This document shows, piece after piece, positions 18,246 through 25,475 of a stretch of 64,000 nucleotides of DNA (the first letter of the stretch is position 1; each line of letters opens with the position of its first letter). The notes below the pieces were generated by a model, which was given only the letters and a program-made list of their open reading frames with translations, was not told the origin of the DNA and made no database searches. This stretch comes from Gluconobacter vitians (GTDB taxonomy: Bacteria > Pseudomonadota > Alphaproteobacteria > Acetobacterales > Acetobacteraceae), in NCBI RefSeq assembly GCF_015244565.1, contig NZ_JABCQG010000008.1, forward strand, positions 62,001 to 126,000. The letters run 5' to 3'. Position numbers and translations under genes: made by a program.

Positions 18246-19099
18246 GGATGGCTCCTTTGGAAAGACTGGATTGCCGCAACCGCGGTCCGGATCTGCATGT
18301 CCGTGCCGATCCGGCCGAGCCCGGCCGATGCGCGCCGCGGATCGCCACCATAGACGCCCTCGGCCGCACCCGGTTTCGGAGCCGCGCGCAACGCATCCTG
18401 ACGCACAAGCGACGGATCAACCGCCAGCATCAGCGACGTATCGCTCAACTCCGCATGAAGCCCCACCTCTGCCGCATGCCCCTGCGCACGCAGGGCATCA
18501 GCATATTGGTGAGGAACAACTTCATAGTAATCGCGCAGGTAAAGCACGGCCGCTTGGCCCTTCCAGGCCCGGTTCAGCTCCTGCGCCACCTGCGCCATGA
18601 AAGACTGGTATCCGCCATGATCGCCCAGCAGCACGATCCGCTTGAACCCCTGAACGCGGAAACTCTCCGCAGCGCCTTTGAGCAGTCCTTCGAACACGGC
18701 GGGCGGCACAGAAATCGTGCCCGGAAACTTCATGTGAGACGTGCGCGGACTCGTTGAGCCTTCCGGCACATACGCCACAACAGGGGCCACCAGCGTATGC
18801 CCGGCCTGAAGCGCAATGGCATCCGCCAGAACCTGCGCCCGCACATTATGCTTGCCGACCGCCATATAAGGACCGCTCTGCTCGGTCCCGCCTACGGGAA
18901 TGATGATGGTATCTGTCCCCGCCTTCACATCCCGCGCCACCTCGGTCCAGCTCCGGCAGGCGAACTCGGCCTGAAGTGCTATTCCACTGCAATGCGGTGG
19001 CGCGTCCATCACGGCCTGCGCCCGCACCGCCGGAACAGACAGCCCCAGTCCCACACAGAGCAGGGCGACACGACAGGACAGGCGACGGAGAAACAGCAT
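18242..19099 (-). CDS. Exported creatininase-family protein with altered metal motif
   Basis: A 285-residue creatininase-fold amidohydrolase-like protein. It has a signal peptide (about 1-28), which is unusual since creatininase itself is cytoplasmic. The first metal motif reads GGTEQSGPYMAVGKHN, where creatininase has E-Q-H-G-P-H-L-P...D: Glu is kept, the first His is Ser and the Asp position is His. A second motif, GDHGG, is present. It is coupled to the beta-propeller gene. Activity on a C-N bond is plausible, but the substrate is unknown. Confidence 0.85.
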   Translation of the reverse strand: MLFLRRLSCRVALLCVGLGLSVPAVRAQAVMDAPPHCSGIALQAEFACRSWTEVARDVKAGTDTIIIPVGGTEQSGPYMAVGKHNVRAQVLADAIALQAGHTLVAPVVAYVPEGSTSPRTSHMKFPGTISVPPAVFEGLLKGAAESFRVQGFKRIVLLGDHGGYQSFMAQVAQELNRAWKGQAAVLYLRDYYEVVPHQYADALRAQGHAAEVGLHAELSDTSLMLAVDPSLVRQDALRAAPKPGAAEGVYGGDPRRASAGLGRIGTDMQIRTAVAAIQSFQRSHP

Positions 19100-19221
19100 C
19101 AGGGCCGGGACATCTCTTGTAATGGCTGCCCTTCCCTACTCCATCTGCCCCCTCTTTTGCCAGAGGCGCCTTTTCCGGACCCTGCGTCTTTCCGCAATCG
19201 GATCATGCAGTATAAGACACT

Positions 19222-19719
19222 ATGGCTTTTCCGATTTCCTACGATCCCGATCCCGTCGACAGTGCCGCCCACCTGATTCAGGTCGCGCTCACTCCCGTCT
19301 TCATGCTCTCGGGCATCGGCACGCTCATCAACGTCTTCAACACACGCCTGGCCCGCGTTGCCGATCATCTCGAAGACGTCCGCAAGAAGCTCAGCACACC
19401 CGCTACGGATGATGCGCCGGCCGATCCACTCAACACCCCCGAACGTCTCCGCACCCAGCAGACCCGCCTGCACCGCCGCGTCTTCGTGCTGGATGCCGCG
19501 ATTCTCCTCAACGCGATCGGCGGCGCCTCGACCTGCGGTGCGGCCATGGCGCTGTTCGTCGGCTCGATCCGGGACGCCTCGACGTCAGCATGGCTGCTCG
19601 CACTTTTCGGCATAGCTCTCGCCTGCACCGTCGGATCGCTGATGTTTTTCCTCGCCGACACCCTGCTGAGCTGGCACGGACTGCGCCGCGACACGGATCT
19701 GAGCCTCGACGCGGAATAA
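19222..19719 (+). CDS. DUF2721 family membrane protein
   Basis: 165 residues with a DUF2721 pattern: an N-terminal hydrophobic segment (ALTPVFMLSGIGTLINVF), then the basic NTRLARVADHLEDVRKK helix, and two more membrane segments near residues 85-140. Function of the family is unknown. It stands alone, divergent from the creatininase operon. Confidence 0.88.
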   Translation: MAFPISYDPDPVDSAAHLIQVALTPVFMLSGIGTLINVFNTRLARVADHLEDVRKKLSTPATDDAPADPLNTPERLRTQQTRLHRRVFVLDAAILLNAIGGASTCGAAMALFVGSIRDASTSAWLLALFGIALACTVGSLMFFLADTLLSWHGLRRDTDLSLDAE

Positions 19720-19894
19720 CCATCCGCGCAATTTTATTTCAAAAACCACCCGGAACGGTACCCTTTCCCGAAAGAAATACCGATCCACAAGCGCACGCAA
19801 CTTTACTTTAACAAAAGCGAAATAATCGCCTGACGGAAACAAAAACAGCGTCTCCGCAAAGAAGGTAAAAGTTTAAAACGCATTTATGCATGGA

Positions 19895-19914
19895 ATGCAG
19901 GGCTGACCCTGCAT
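19895..19914. other. Perfect short hairpin
   Basis: ATGCAGGG (19895-19902) and CCCTGCAT (19907-19914) flank loop CTGA. It lies in the 284-base gap between the DUF2721 gene and the 45-residue gene, and could be a terminator or part of the leader of the latter. Confidence 0.45.
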
Positions 19915-20003
19915 CTGTATTTGTTGCTTTGGACCCCGATTCTGGAGTTTCTCCCGCTGCACGCCGCAAAGACGGCAAACAAAACCACACGGAGATTTTC
20001 CAA

Positions 20004-20141
20004 ATGACGTCCATGACCCTGATCCACCTGATCGGCCTTCCCACCAGCCTGCTCGCACAGTTCTCGATGGTTGCCTTCGTCCCGATGATCGGCGCCCTGA
20101 TGATCGCTACGGTCGCTTCCGACCGCGTTTCCGAGAGCTGA
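20004..20141 (+). CDS. Putative 45-residue membrane peptide
   Basis: A short open frame starting MTSMTLIHL, almost wholly hydrophobic up to residue 37 and ending DRVSES. GGAG sits 10 bases before the ATG, and a strong hairpin follows the stop. The single-span, small-protein plan suggests a genuine membrane peptide, but no homologue is recognised. An in-frame extension up to 19890 is less likely because it is polar and lacks a ribosome site. Confidence 0.5.
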   Translation: MTSMTLIHLIGLPTSLLAQFSMVAFVPMIGALMIATVASDRVSES

Positions 20142-20153
20142 TCACAGTTATCT

Positions 20154-20187
20154 CGGGACAAGCCCGGCCATCGTGCCGGGCGTCCCG
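20154..20187. terminator. Hairpin between convergent genes
   Basis: CGGGAC-AA-GCCCGG (20154-20167) pairs with CCGGGC-GTCCCG (20176-20187). It lies between the 45-residue gene (+) and the Bcr/CflA gene (-). There is no strong T run. Confidence 0.65.
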
Positions 20188-20220
20188 CTCCTGATCTTTT
20201 CCGGCTGACGCGTATCGCGT

Positions 20221-21468
20221 TCAGTGACGGACCGAGAGGTAGGATTCCGGGTCCAGCCGGCGGCGCCACAGATCGCACAGCCAGCAGAAGCTGATCCCAA
20301 CCAGCATCCCGACCGATGTCGATCCGACCCAGTGTGTCGGCAGAAAGGACATCATGACGCCCGCCAGACCGGCGATCGTCCAGTTCATCGTTCCCATCAG
20401 TGCCGAAGCCGCGCCCGCCTGATGCCCATGATGCGTCAGTGCCAGGATGCCCGCATTCGGTCCGATGAAGCCCAGCGAAAATGTCGTGCACCAGATCAGC
20501 GTGCACAGGATCCACGGATCTTTTGGCCCCGCAAAGCCCGCCAGACAGATCAGAACGGCCAGAATACAGAACACCAGCACCGCCAGCATCCCGAACTCCA
20601 TCACCCGCGTGAACAGGAACCGGTTGGCCAGCCGTGCATTGATCTGCGAGCCCAGAATGAAGCCCACACCGTTCAGCCCGAAGAGAATGGCGAACAGATG
20701 CGGCGAGAAATGCAGGATGCCCTCGAACAGCGCCGGCGCGTTCGACAGATAGGCGAACATCGTGAACGTCCCGAAGCTGACGACCATCACCGCCGAACAG
20801 AATAGCGGCTCCCGCAGCAGATCCCTGTAACGGGCCACCATTCCGCTGACTGGCAACGCAAAACGCCGGTCCAGAGGCAGCGTCTCAGGCAGCAGGAACA
20901 GCGTGCCGAAGAACATCACGATGCCAAAAGCGACATTCGCCCAGAAGATCAGCCGCCAGTTCCCCAGATCCAGCAGAAAGCTCCCGATCGAGGGCGCTAG
21001 CAGAGGCCCCAGACCGAAAATCAGCATCAGCTGCGACATGAGCTTTACACCCGCCGCCCCGGTCGCCACGTCCCGCACCATCGCACGAGGTGCGACGGAA
21101 CTGATCGCCCCTCCCAGAGCCGCAACAAAGCGCAGCACACAGAACATGTGAAAACTGGTCGTCAGCGCCAGTCCGACCGAAGCAAGAGCATACACCACCA
21201 GCCCGCACAGAAGCGGCAGCTTGCGCCCATAGCGGTCACAGAGTGGCCCCAGGGTGAACTGCCCGATCGCCAGCCCCGCCAGCCAGGCCGTCAGCGTCAG
21301 CTGTGCCGATCCGGCCCCATGCCCCAGATCATGCTCCAGCGCCGGGAAGGCCGGCAGATACATGTCTGTCGAAACGGGCCCCAGAATGAAGATCACACCG
21401 ATCAGCACACGGGTCAGGGCATTCATCCCCGGCGGGGACGTCTGTTCGGAAAGCGACGTAGCGGACAC
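20221..21468 (-). CDS. Bcr/CflA-type MFS drug exporter
   Basis: A 415-residue, 12-span major facilitator protein. The opening GPVSTDMYLPAFPAL and the loop GPLCDRYGRKLPLL are hallmarks of the Bcr/CflA drug-resistance subfamily. It probably exports a drug or metabolite by proton antiport; the substrate cannot be inferred. It lies downstream of pstS on the same strand but is separated from it by a terminator. Confidence 0.92.
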   Translation of the reverse strand: MSATSLSEQTSPPGMNALTRVLIGVIFILGPVSTDMYLPAFPALEHDLGHGAGSAQLTLTAWLAGLAIGQFTLGPLCDRYGRKLPLLCGLVVYALASVGLALTTSFHMFCVLRFVAALGGAISSVAPRAMVRDVATGAAGVKLMSQLMLIFGLGPLLAPSIGSFLLDLGNWRLIFWANVAFGIVMFFGTLFLLPETLPLDRRFALPVSGMVARYRDLLREPLFCSAVMVVSFGTFTMFAYLSNAPALFEGILHFSPHLFAILFGLNGVGFILGSQINARLANRFLFTRVMEFGMLAVLVFCILAVLICLAGFAGPKDPWILCTLIWCTTFSLGFIGPNAGILALTHHGHQAGAASALMGTMNWTIAGLAGVMMSFLPTHWVGSTSVGMLVGISFCWLCDLWRRRLDPESYLSVRH

Positions 21469-21501
21469 GCAGGCACCATGGCTGGACTATCAGAAAACCG
21501 A

Positions 21502-21533
21502 AAACGGGCTTCCCCTGCTGGAGAAGCCCGTTT
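21502..21533 (-). terminator. Terminator of pstS
   Basis: AAACGGGCTTC (21502-21512) pairs with GAAGCCCGTTT (21523-21533). On the minus strand a T run ends the hairpin downstream of pstS. Confidence 0.8.
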
Positions 21534-21613
21534 CCATACTCAACGCCTTTTTGCCCGGACTGACCAGCCCTGAATTCAGGGCCGGCCGGTGCCTTCGGAC
21601 GGAAACGCAGACC

Positions 21614-22636
21614 TTACTTCGGCCAGTTGGCCAGAATGTCCGTCTTCACGTTCTGCGGAAGACCGACATAGTCGAGGCGGGCATTATCCGCGTCACCATG
21701 CTGGAAACCCCACGTAAAGAAGTTGCGCACAGCCTTGCCGGACTCTTTCTGGGCGGCATCGACCGGCACCAGAACGAATGTTGCCGTCACGATCGGCCAG
21801 GAAGAGGCACCATCCGTATCCAGCAGGTTCACTGCATAGTGATCGGCATGGGCCCAGTCAGCAGCCTTGGCAGCTTCGGCGAAGCTGGCCAGCGTCGGCT
21901 CCACGAAGGCACCGCTGTGGTTCTTCATCTTGGCGATGTTGAGGTGATTCTGCGCGGCATAGGAGTACTCGACGTAACCCACACCACCTTCCGTCTGGCG
22001 CACCATGGCGGCAATGCCGTCATTGCCACGCGCACCCGAACCGCCCGGCCAGGCGATGGACGTGCCGGCGCCGAGCTTCTGCTTCCAGGTCGGGGAAACC
22101 TGCGACAGATAGGACGTGAAGACGTAGCTTGTGCCCGAACCATCGGCACGGTGGATCGGTGCCACATCCGTGTCCGGCAGCTTCAGACCCGGGTTCAGGG
22201 CCTTGATGCGGTCGTCATCCCAGGTCGTGATCTCGCCGTCATACAGACCGGCCAGCGTCGGACCATCGAGACGGAGCTGCCCCGGTGCGATCCCCGGTAC
22301 GTTTGCCACGACCACGATGCCGCTCATGACGGTCGGGAACTGGTACAGCTTTTCCTTGGCCAGACGGTCGCCGCTCATCGGCTTGTCGGATGCACCGAAA
22401 TCAACCGTCCGGGCAATGACCTGATCCTGACCGGCGCTGGAGCCCACGCTCTGGTAGTTCACGGCAATACCGGTCTGGCTCTTGGCCGCCGTGCCCCACG
22501 CACCATAGATCGGTGCGGCGAAGCTGGACCCTGCGCCAGTGATGTCCGCAGCCTGTGCAGAGGACGAGGTCATGGCAGCAGTGCCAAGGGCCGTGGCAAC
22601 AAGAAGACCGAATAGCGGAGCTCTGCTCTTGATCAT
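21614..22636 (-). CDS. pstS: Phosphate-binding periplasmic protein PstS
   Basis: A 340-residue substrate-binding protein of the high-affinity phosphate ABC importer. The signal peptide ends near residue 29 (SAQA). Mature protein begins ADITGAGSSFAAP, the phosphate-contact loop, with GSSAGQD and ADGSGTSYVF as further ligand segments. The membrane and ATPase genes pstC, pstA and pstB are not adjacent. A PHO box lies 74-91 bases upstream, so PhoB-dependent induction under phosphate starvation is expected. Confidence 0.95.
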   Translation of the reverse strand: MIKSRAPLFGLLVATALGTAAMTSSSAQAADITGAGSSFAAPIYGAWGTAAKSQTGIAVNYQSVGSSAGQDQVIARTVDFGASDKPMSGDRLAKEKLYQFPTVMSGIVVVANVPGIAPGQLRLDGPTLAGLYDGEITTWDDDRIKALNPGLKLPDTDVAPIHRADGSGTSYVFTSYLSQVSPTWKQKLGAGTSIAWPGGSGARGNDGIAAMVRQTEGGVGYVEYSYAAQNHLNIAKMKNHSGAFVEPTLASFAEAAKAADWAHADHYAVNLLDTDGASSWPIVTATFVLVPVDAAQKESGKAVRNFFTWGFQHGDADNARLDYVGLPQNVKTDILANWPK

Positions 22637-22709
22637 GGGAATCCCTTATGGGGCGTGAAAACTGCGCCCTTAGTAACGCTGACCAGAAAACAGAAACAGT
22701 GGGCCATGC

Positions 22710-22727
22710 GTGATAGTTTCATGACAG
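22710..22727 (-). promoter_or_regulatory. PHO box of pstS
   Basis: On the minus strand it reads CTGTCAT-GAAA-CTATCAC, two 7-base half-sites 11 bases apart. This is close to the known consensus of two CTGTCAT repeats. It is correctly placed and oriented for pstS. Confidence 0.85.
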
Positions 22728-22855
22728 GGTCTGGAGACCGGGAAGTGCCAAAATGTCACACCTTTCTTCCCGCTGATTACCAGCCTGGCCCGCTTCCGCA
22801 ACAAAACTGACATACGAAATCTGAAAACCGCAGTTTCCCGCGCTTTAAGCCCGGA

Positions 22856-22884
22856 CTGTCATGGAACTGTCATGTTTCCGTCAT
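22856..22884 (+). promoter_or_regulatory. Triple PHO box of the porin gene
   Basis: Three half-sites in exact 11-base register: CTGTCAT (22856-22862), CTGTCAT (22867-22873) and CCGTCAT (22878-22884). It lies 83 bases upstream of the porin start. Confidence 0.88.
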
Positions 22885-22967
22885 GAAACCTTCCCATTAT
22901 TTCAAAATACGAATCAGATACCTGAACTGCGGAACACACGCCCTCCCCAGAAGGACGCACCGCAGCA

Positions 22968-24671
22968 ATGGTTTTTTCTTTCCGCCGGACCACGGCCCTC
23001 CCCAGGGCGCTTTTGGCCACGACGACCCTGGTTTCACTTCTTCCTCTTTGTGGCCATGCCCGGGCCGCCGACCAGATGCAGATCATGGAACGGCAGATCC
23101 AGGCCATGCAGGCACAGCTCTCCGCCATGAAGAAAGAGCATGCTGAAGAAGTGAAGCGCGCCCGCGCCGTTCTGGCCCGCCAGCGGGAAGAAGCCGAAAA
23201 CAACCCCTACGCCCAGCGTGGCCGCTATATCGGACAGCCGCGTCCGGCCGCACAGCCGTTCATCAGCGTCCGTCAGGCCAAGCCGGGTGCGGATGACGGC
23301 CGTCCGCCGTCAGACCGCGCGGATGTCTCCTCCTGGGCAGACTTCCAGCGCGCCACCGCGCAGGACGAAGAAGTCAGCGTCGGCGGCATCAAGGTCGGCT
23401 TCCCGAATGGTCGCCCCACGATCCAGTCGTCTGACGGCGCCTATGCCCTCTCGATCGGCCTTGCTTATCATGAAGACTTCGGCGGCTTCTTCAATTCCGG
23501 ACCCCGCCCCGGCGAGACGCGCGGCGCCTTCAACGGCTTCACATCCAACCAGCGCCGTCTGCGTATCCCGTTCATGTTCCGCTACAAGAACTGGGTCGCA
23601 GCCGTCACGCCTGACTTCGGCGCGAACCATAACGACGGTTACGTCGGCCTCTATGAAGGCAACCTGAACTATACCGGTCTGCACAACACGGTCCTGACCG
23701 TCGGTTACTTCCAGCCACGCGTGACCGAGGAAGATTCCGAAAGCTCCAACGACTTCTTCACGCTCGAGCGTCCGAGCATCACCGACATGGTGCGTAACAT
23801 CGCCGCAGGCGACGCCCGCTTCAGCGTCGGTGGCCTGCATTACGAGAAGCGCTGGTGGGTCGCCGGTTACTTCACGGGTCAGGAATGGGGCCATCGCAAC
23901 GCCTCTGACATGAGCTCCACCTATTATGGTGGCGGCAGCGGCTCCACGGTCGACAGCCAGACGGGCGCCGTATTCCGCGTCGCCGGTCGTCCGATCGCCA
24001 CCAAGGATGTGGACCTGCATGTTGGCGCTTCCGCAATGTCGGCCTTCAAGGTGGCCTGCAACACAGGCTCCGATCCGAACCACTGCACCCGTTCGACATC
24101 TTTCGGACAGCGTCCCGAGTTCGACATCGGCGAAGCCAATCTGGCCGCGACCGGTGGCATCAGCAACGCCGCACAGGTCTGGGCCGCCGGTCCGGAACTC
24201 GGGCTGCGCTGGCGCCGCCTGATCGTCAAGGGTGAGTACTATCACGTTGGTGTGGAACGCTCAGCTCCGGGTCTGAAAACCGCAAGTTTCCAGGGCTGGT
24301 ACGGATCCGCCGCTTACACCCTGTTCGGCAACCCGCGGATGTACAACTACAAGGAAGGCGCATTCGGCGCTCCAGGCGTGAAGGCTTCCGAGGAATTCAA
24401 TCCGGCCCTCAACCAGTGGGGCGCACTTGAAGTCGTCGGCCATTACAGCGTCATCGACCTCAACAGCAATCTCAACGACGCAAACGCCAAGAACGTCATC
24501 CGCGGCGGCCAGCAGACCGTCTGGACCGGCGGCCTGAACTGGTACCCGAACCGTCATTTCGCCCTGAAGCTGGACTACAGCCACTTCATCGTGTCCCGCA
24601 GCAACCAGGCCACCAACACCGCCGGTCGCACCGGCAACTCCATCGCAGCCCGTATCCAGGCCGCTTTCTAA
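22968..24671 (+). CDS. Phosphate-starvation porin, OprO/OprP type
   Basis: A 567-residue outer-membrane porin. After the signal peptide (about 1-33) comes a coiled coil (about 36-75, QIMERQIQAMQAQLSAM) of the type that trimerises OprO/OprP-like porins. A Pro-rich linker and a 16-strand barrel ending AAF follow. The triple PHO box upstream supports a role in phosphate or polyphosphate uptake in partnership with PstS. Selectivity residues cannot be assigned reliably by eye. Confidence 0.88.
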   Translation: MVFSFRRTTALPRALLATTTLVSLLPLCGHARAADQMQIMERQIQAMQAQLSAMKKEHAEEVKRARAVLARQREEAENNPYAQRGRYIGQPRPAAQPFISVRQAKPGADDGRPPSDRADVSSWADFQRATAQDEEVSVGGIKVGFPNGRPTIQSSDGAYALSIGLAYHEDFGGFFNSGPRPGETRGAFNGFTSNQRRLRIPFMFRYKNWVAAVTPDFGANHNDGYVGLYEGNLNYTGLHNTVLTVGYFQPRVTEEDSESSNDFFTLERPSITDMVRNIAAGDARFSVGGLHYEKRWWVAGYFTGQEWGHRNASDMSSTYYGGGSGSTVDSQTGAVFRVAGRPIATKDVDLHVGASAMSAFKVACNTGSDPNHCTRSTSFGQRPEFDIGEANLAATGGISNAAQVWAAGPELGLRWRRLIVKGEYYHVGVERSAPGLKTASFQGWYGSAAYTLFGNPRMYNYKEGAFGAPGVKASEEFNPALNQWGALEVVGHYSVIDLNSNLNDANAKNVIRGGQQTVWTGGLNWYPNRHFALKLDYSHFIVSRSNQATNTAGRTGNSIAARIQAAF

Positions 24672-24685
24672 ACAACACAACTACT

Positions 24686-24711
24686 CTCTCCTGAACTCCG
24701 GTTCAGGAGAG
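24686..24711 (+). terminator. Hairpin after porin gene
   Basis: CTCTCCTGAAC (24686-24696) pairs with GTTCAGGAGAG (24701-24711). Only a weak T-rich stretch follows. Confidence 0.7.
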
Positions 24712-24814
24712 GCCCTTCATTTCTCAACACCATTGCGTGCATGCCCGCATTCCCGATTGCGAGCCACGCCCCGCAGACAGCATGCTTGCCGTTCCACAAC
24801 GAGAGAACCGGCTG

Positions 24815-25354
24815 ATGCTTCCAGACGCAAAACCGCTCCTTCCCGCAGCAGCACTCGCAGTGGCGTTTCTCTGCCCCGCCGCTTTTGCCCAGCCCGCTGC
24901 CAGCTCCCATATTATCACGAGCCAGAAACTCGACTGGTCCACCGCCGCGGCCCTGGCCTCCGAAGCCGTCCGCATCTGCGCCGCACAGGGCTATTCCGTG
25001 ACCGCCACCGTCGTGGACACGAGCGGCCATGAACAGGCCGTCATCAAGGGCGACACCGTTCCCCTGCAATCGCTCTCCGTCTCCTATCGCAAGGCTTACA
25101 CGGCCTATTCCTACGGTCTGGCCTTCAACAAGAATACGACCAGCGAACTGATCGCCGCAGGCGTCACCGGCCCGGCGAACGGCGCCCTGAACACCATCCC
25201 CGAAGTCCTGTTCGTTCCCGGTGGCGTCACCCTGCGCCGCACGAGCGATCACGCCATCCTTGGCGGACTTGGCGTTTCCGGCGCACCCGGCGGTGACAAG
25301 GACGAAGCCTGCGCCCTGCATGCCGTCGAAAAATTCAGGGCTGAGTTCCAGTAA
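24815..25354 (+). CDS. Exported GlcG/HbpS-family protein
   Basis: 179 residues with a signal peptide (to about residue 25, AAFA) and a GlcG/HbpS domain: the pattern VTATVVDTSGHEQAVIKGD, then ASVSYRKAYTA-like helix, then VPGGVTLRR and LGGLGVSGAPGGDKDE. Members bind haem or small corrinoids, or have unknown function. Start at 24815 follows GAGAG and yields a standard signal peptide. It follows the porin gene, but a hairpin separates them. Confidence 0.85.
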   Translation: MLPDAKPLLPAAALAVAFLCPAAFAQPAASSHIITSQKLDWSTAAALASEAVRICAAQGYSVTATVVDTSGHEQAVIKGDTVPLQSLSVSYRKAYTAYSYGLAFNKNTTSELIAAGVTGPANGALNTIPEVLFVPGGVTLRRTSDHAILGGLGVSGAPGGDKDEACALHAVEKFRAEFQ

Positions 25355-25475
25355 CACAACCGCCGTCCGGGAAATCAAAAGGGACGGGCCTTTTTATCTC
25401 TGAGGCCTTTCCTGAAATAATTCCTGTATCCTCCAGTCTTTCACACAGAGTTTCCCTTTCAGAAACTTCCCGGTA

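Larger units (their letters stand above)
22637..22967. other. Divergent phosphate-starvation promoter region
   Basis: This 331-base gap separates pstS (-) from the porin (+). It holds two PHO boxes, one facing each gene, and I see no gene in it. Confidence 0.8.
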
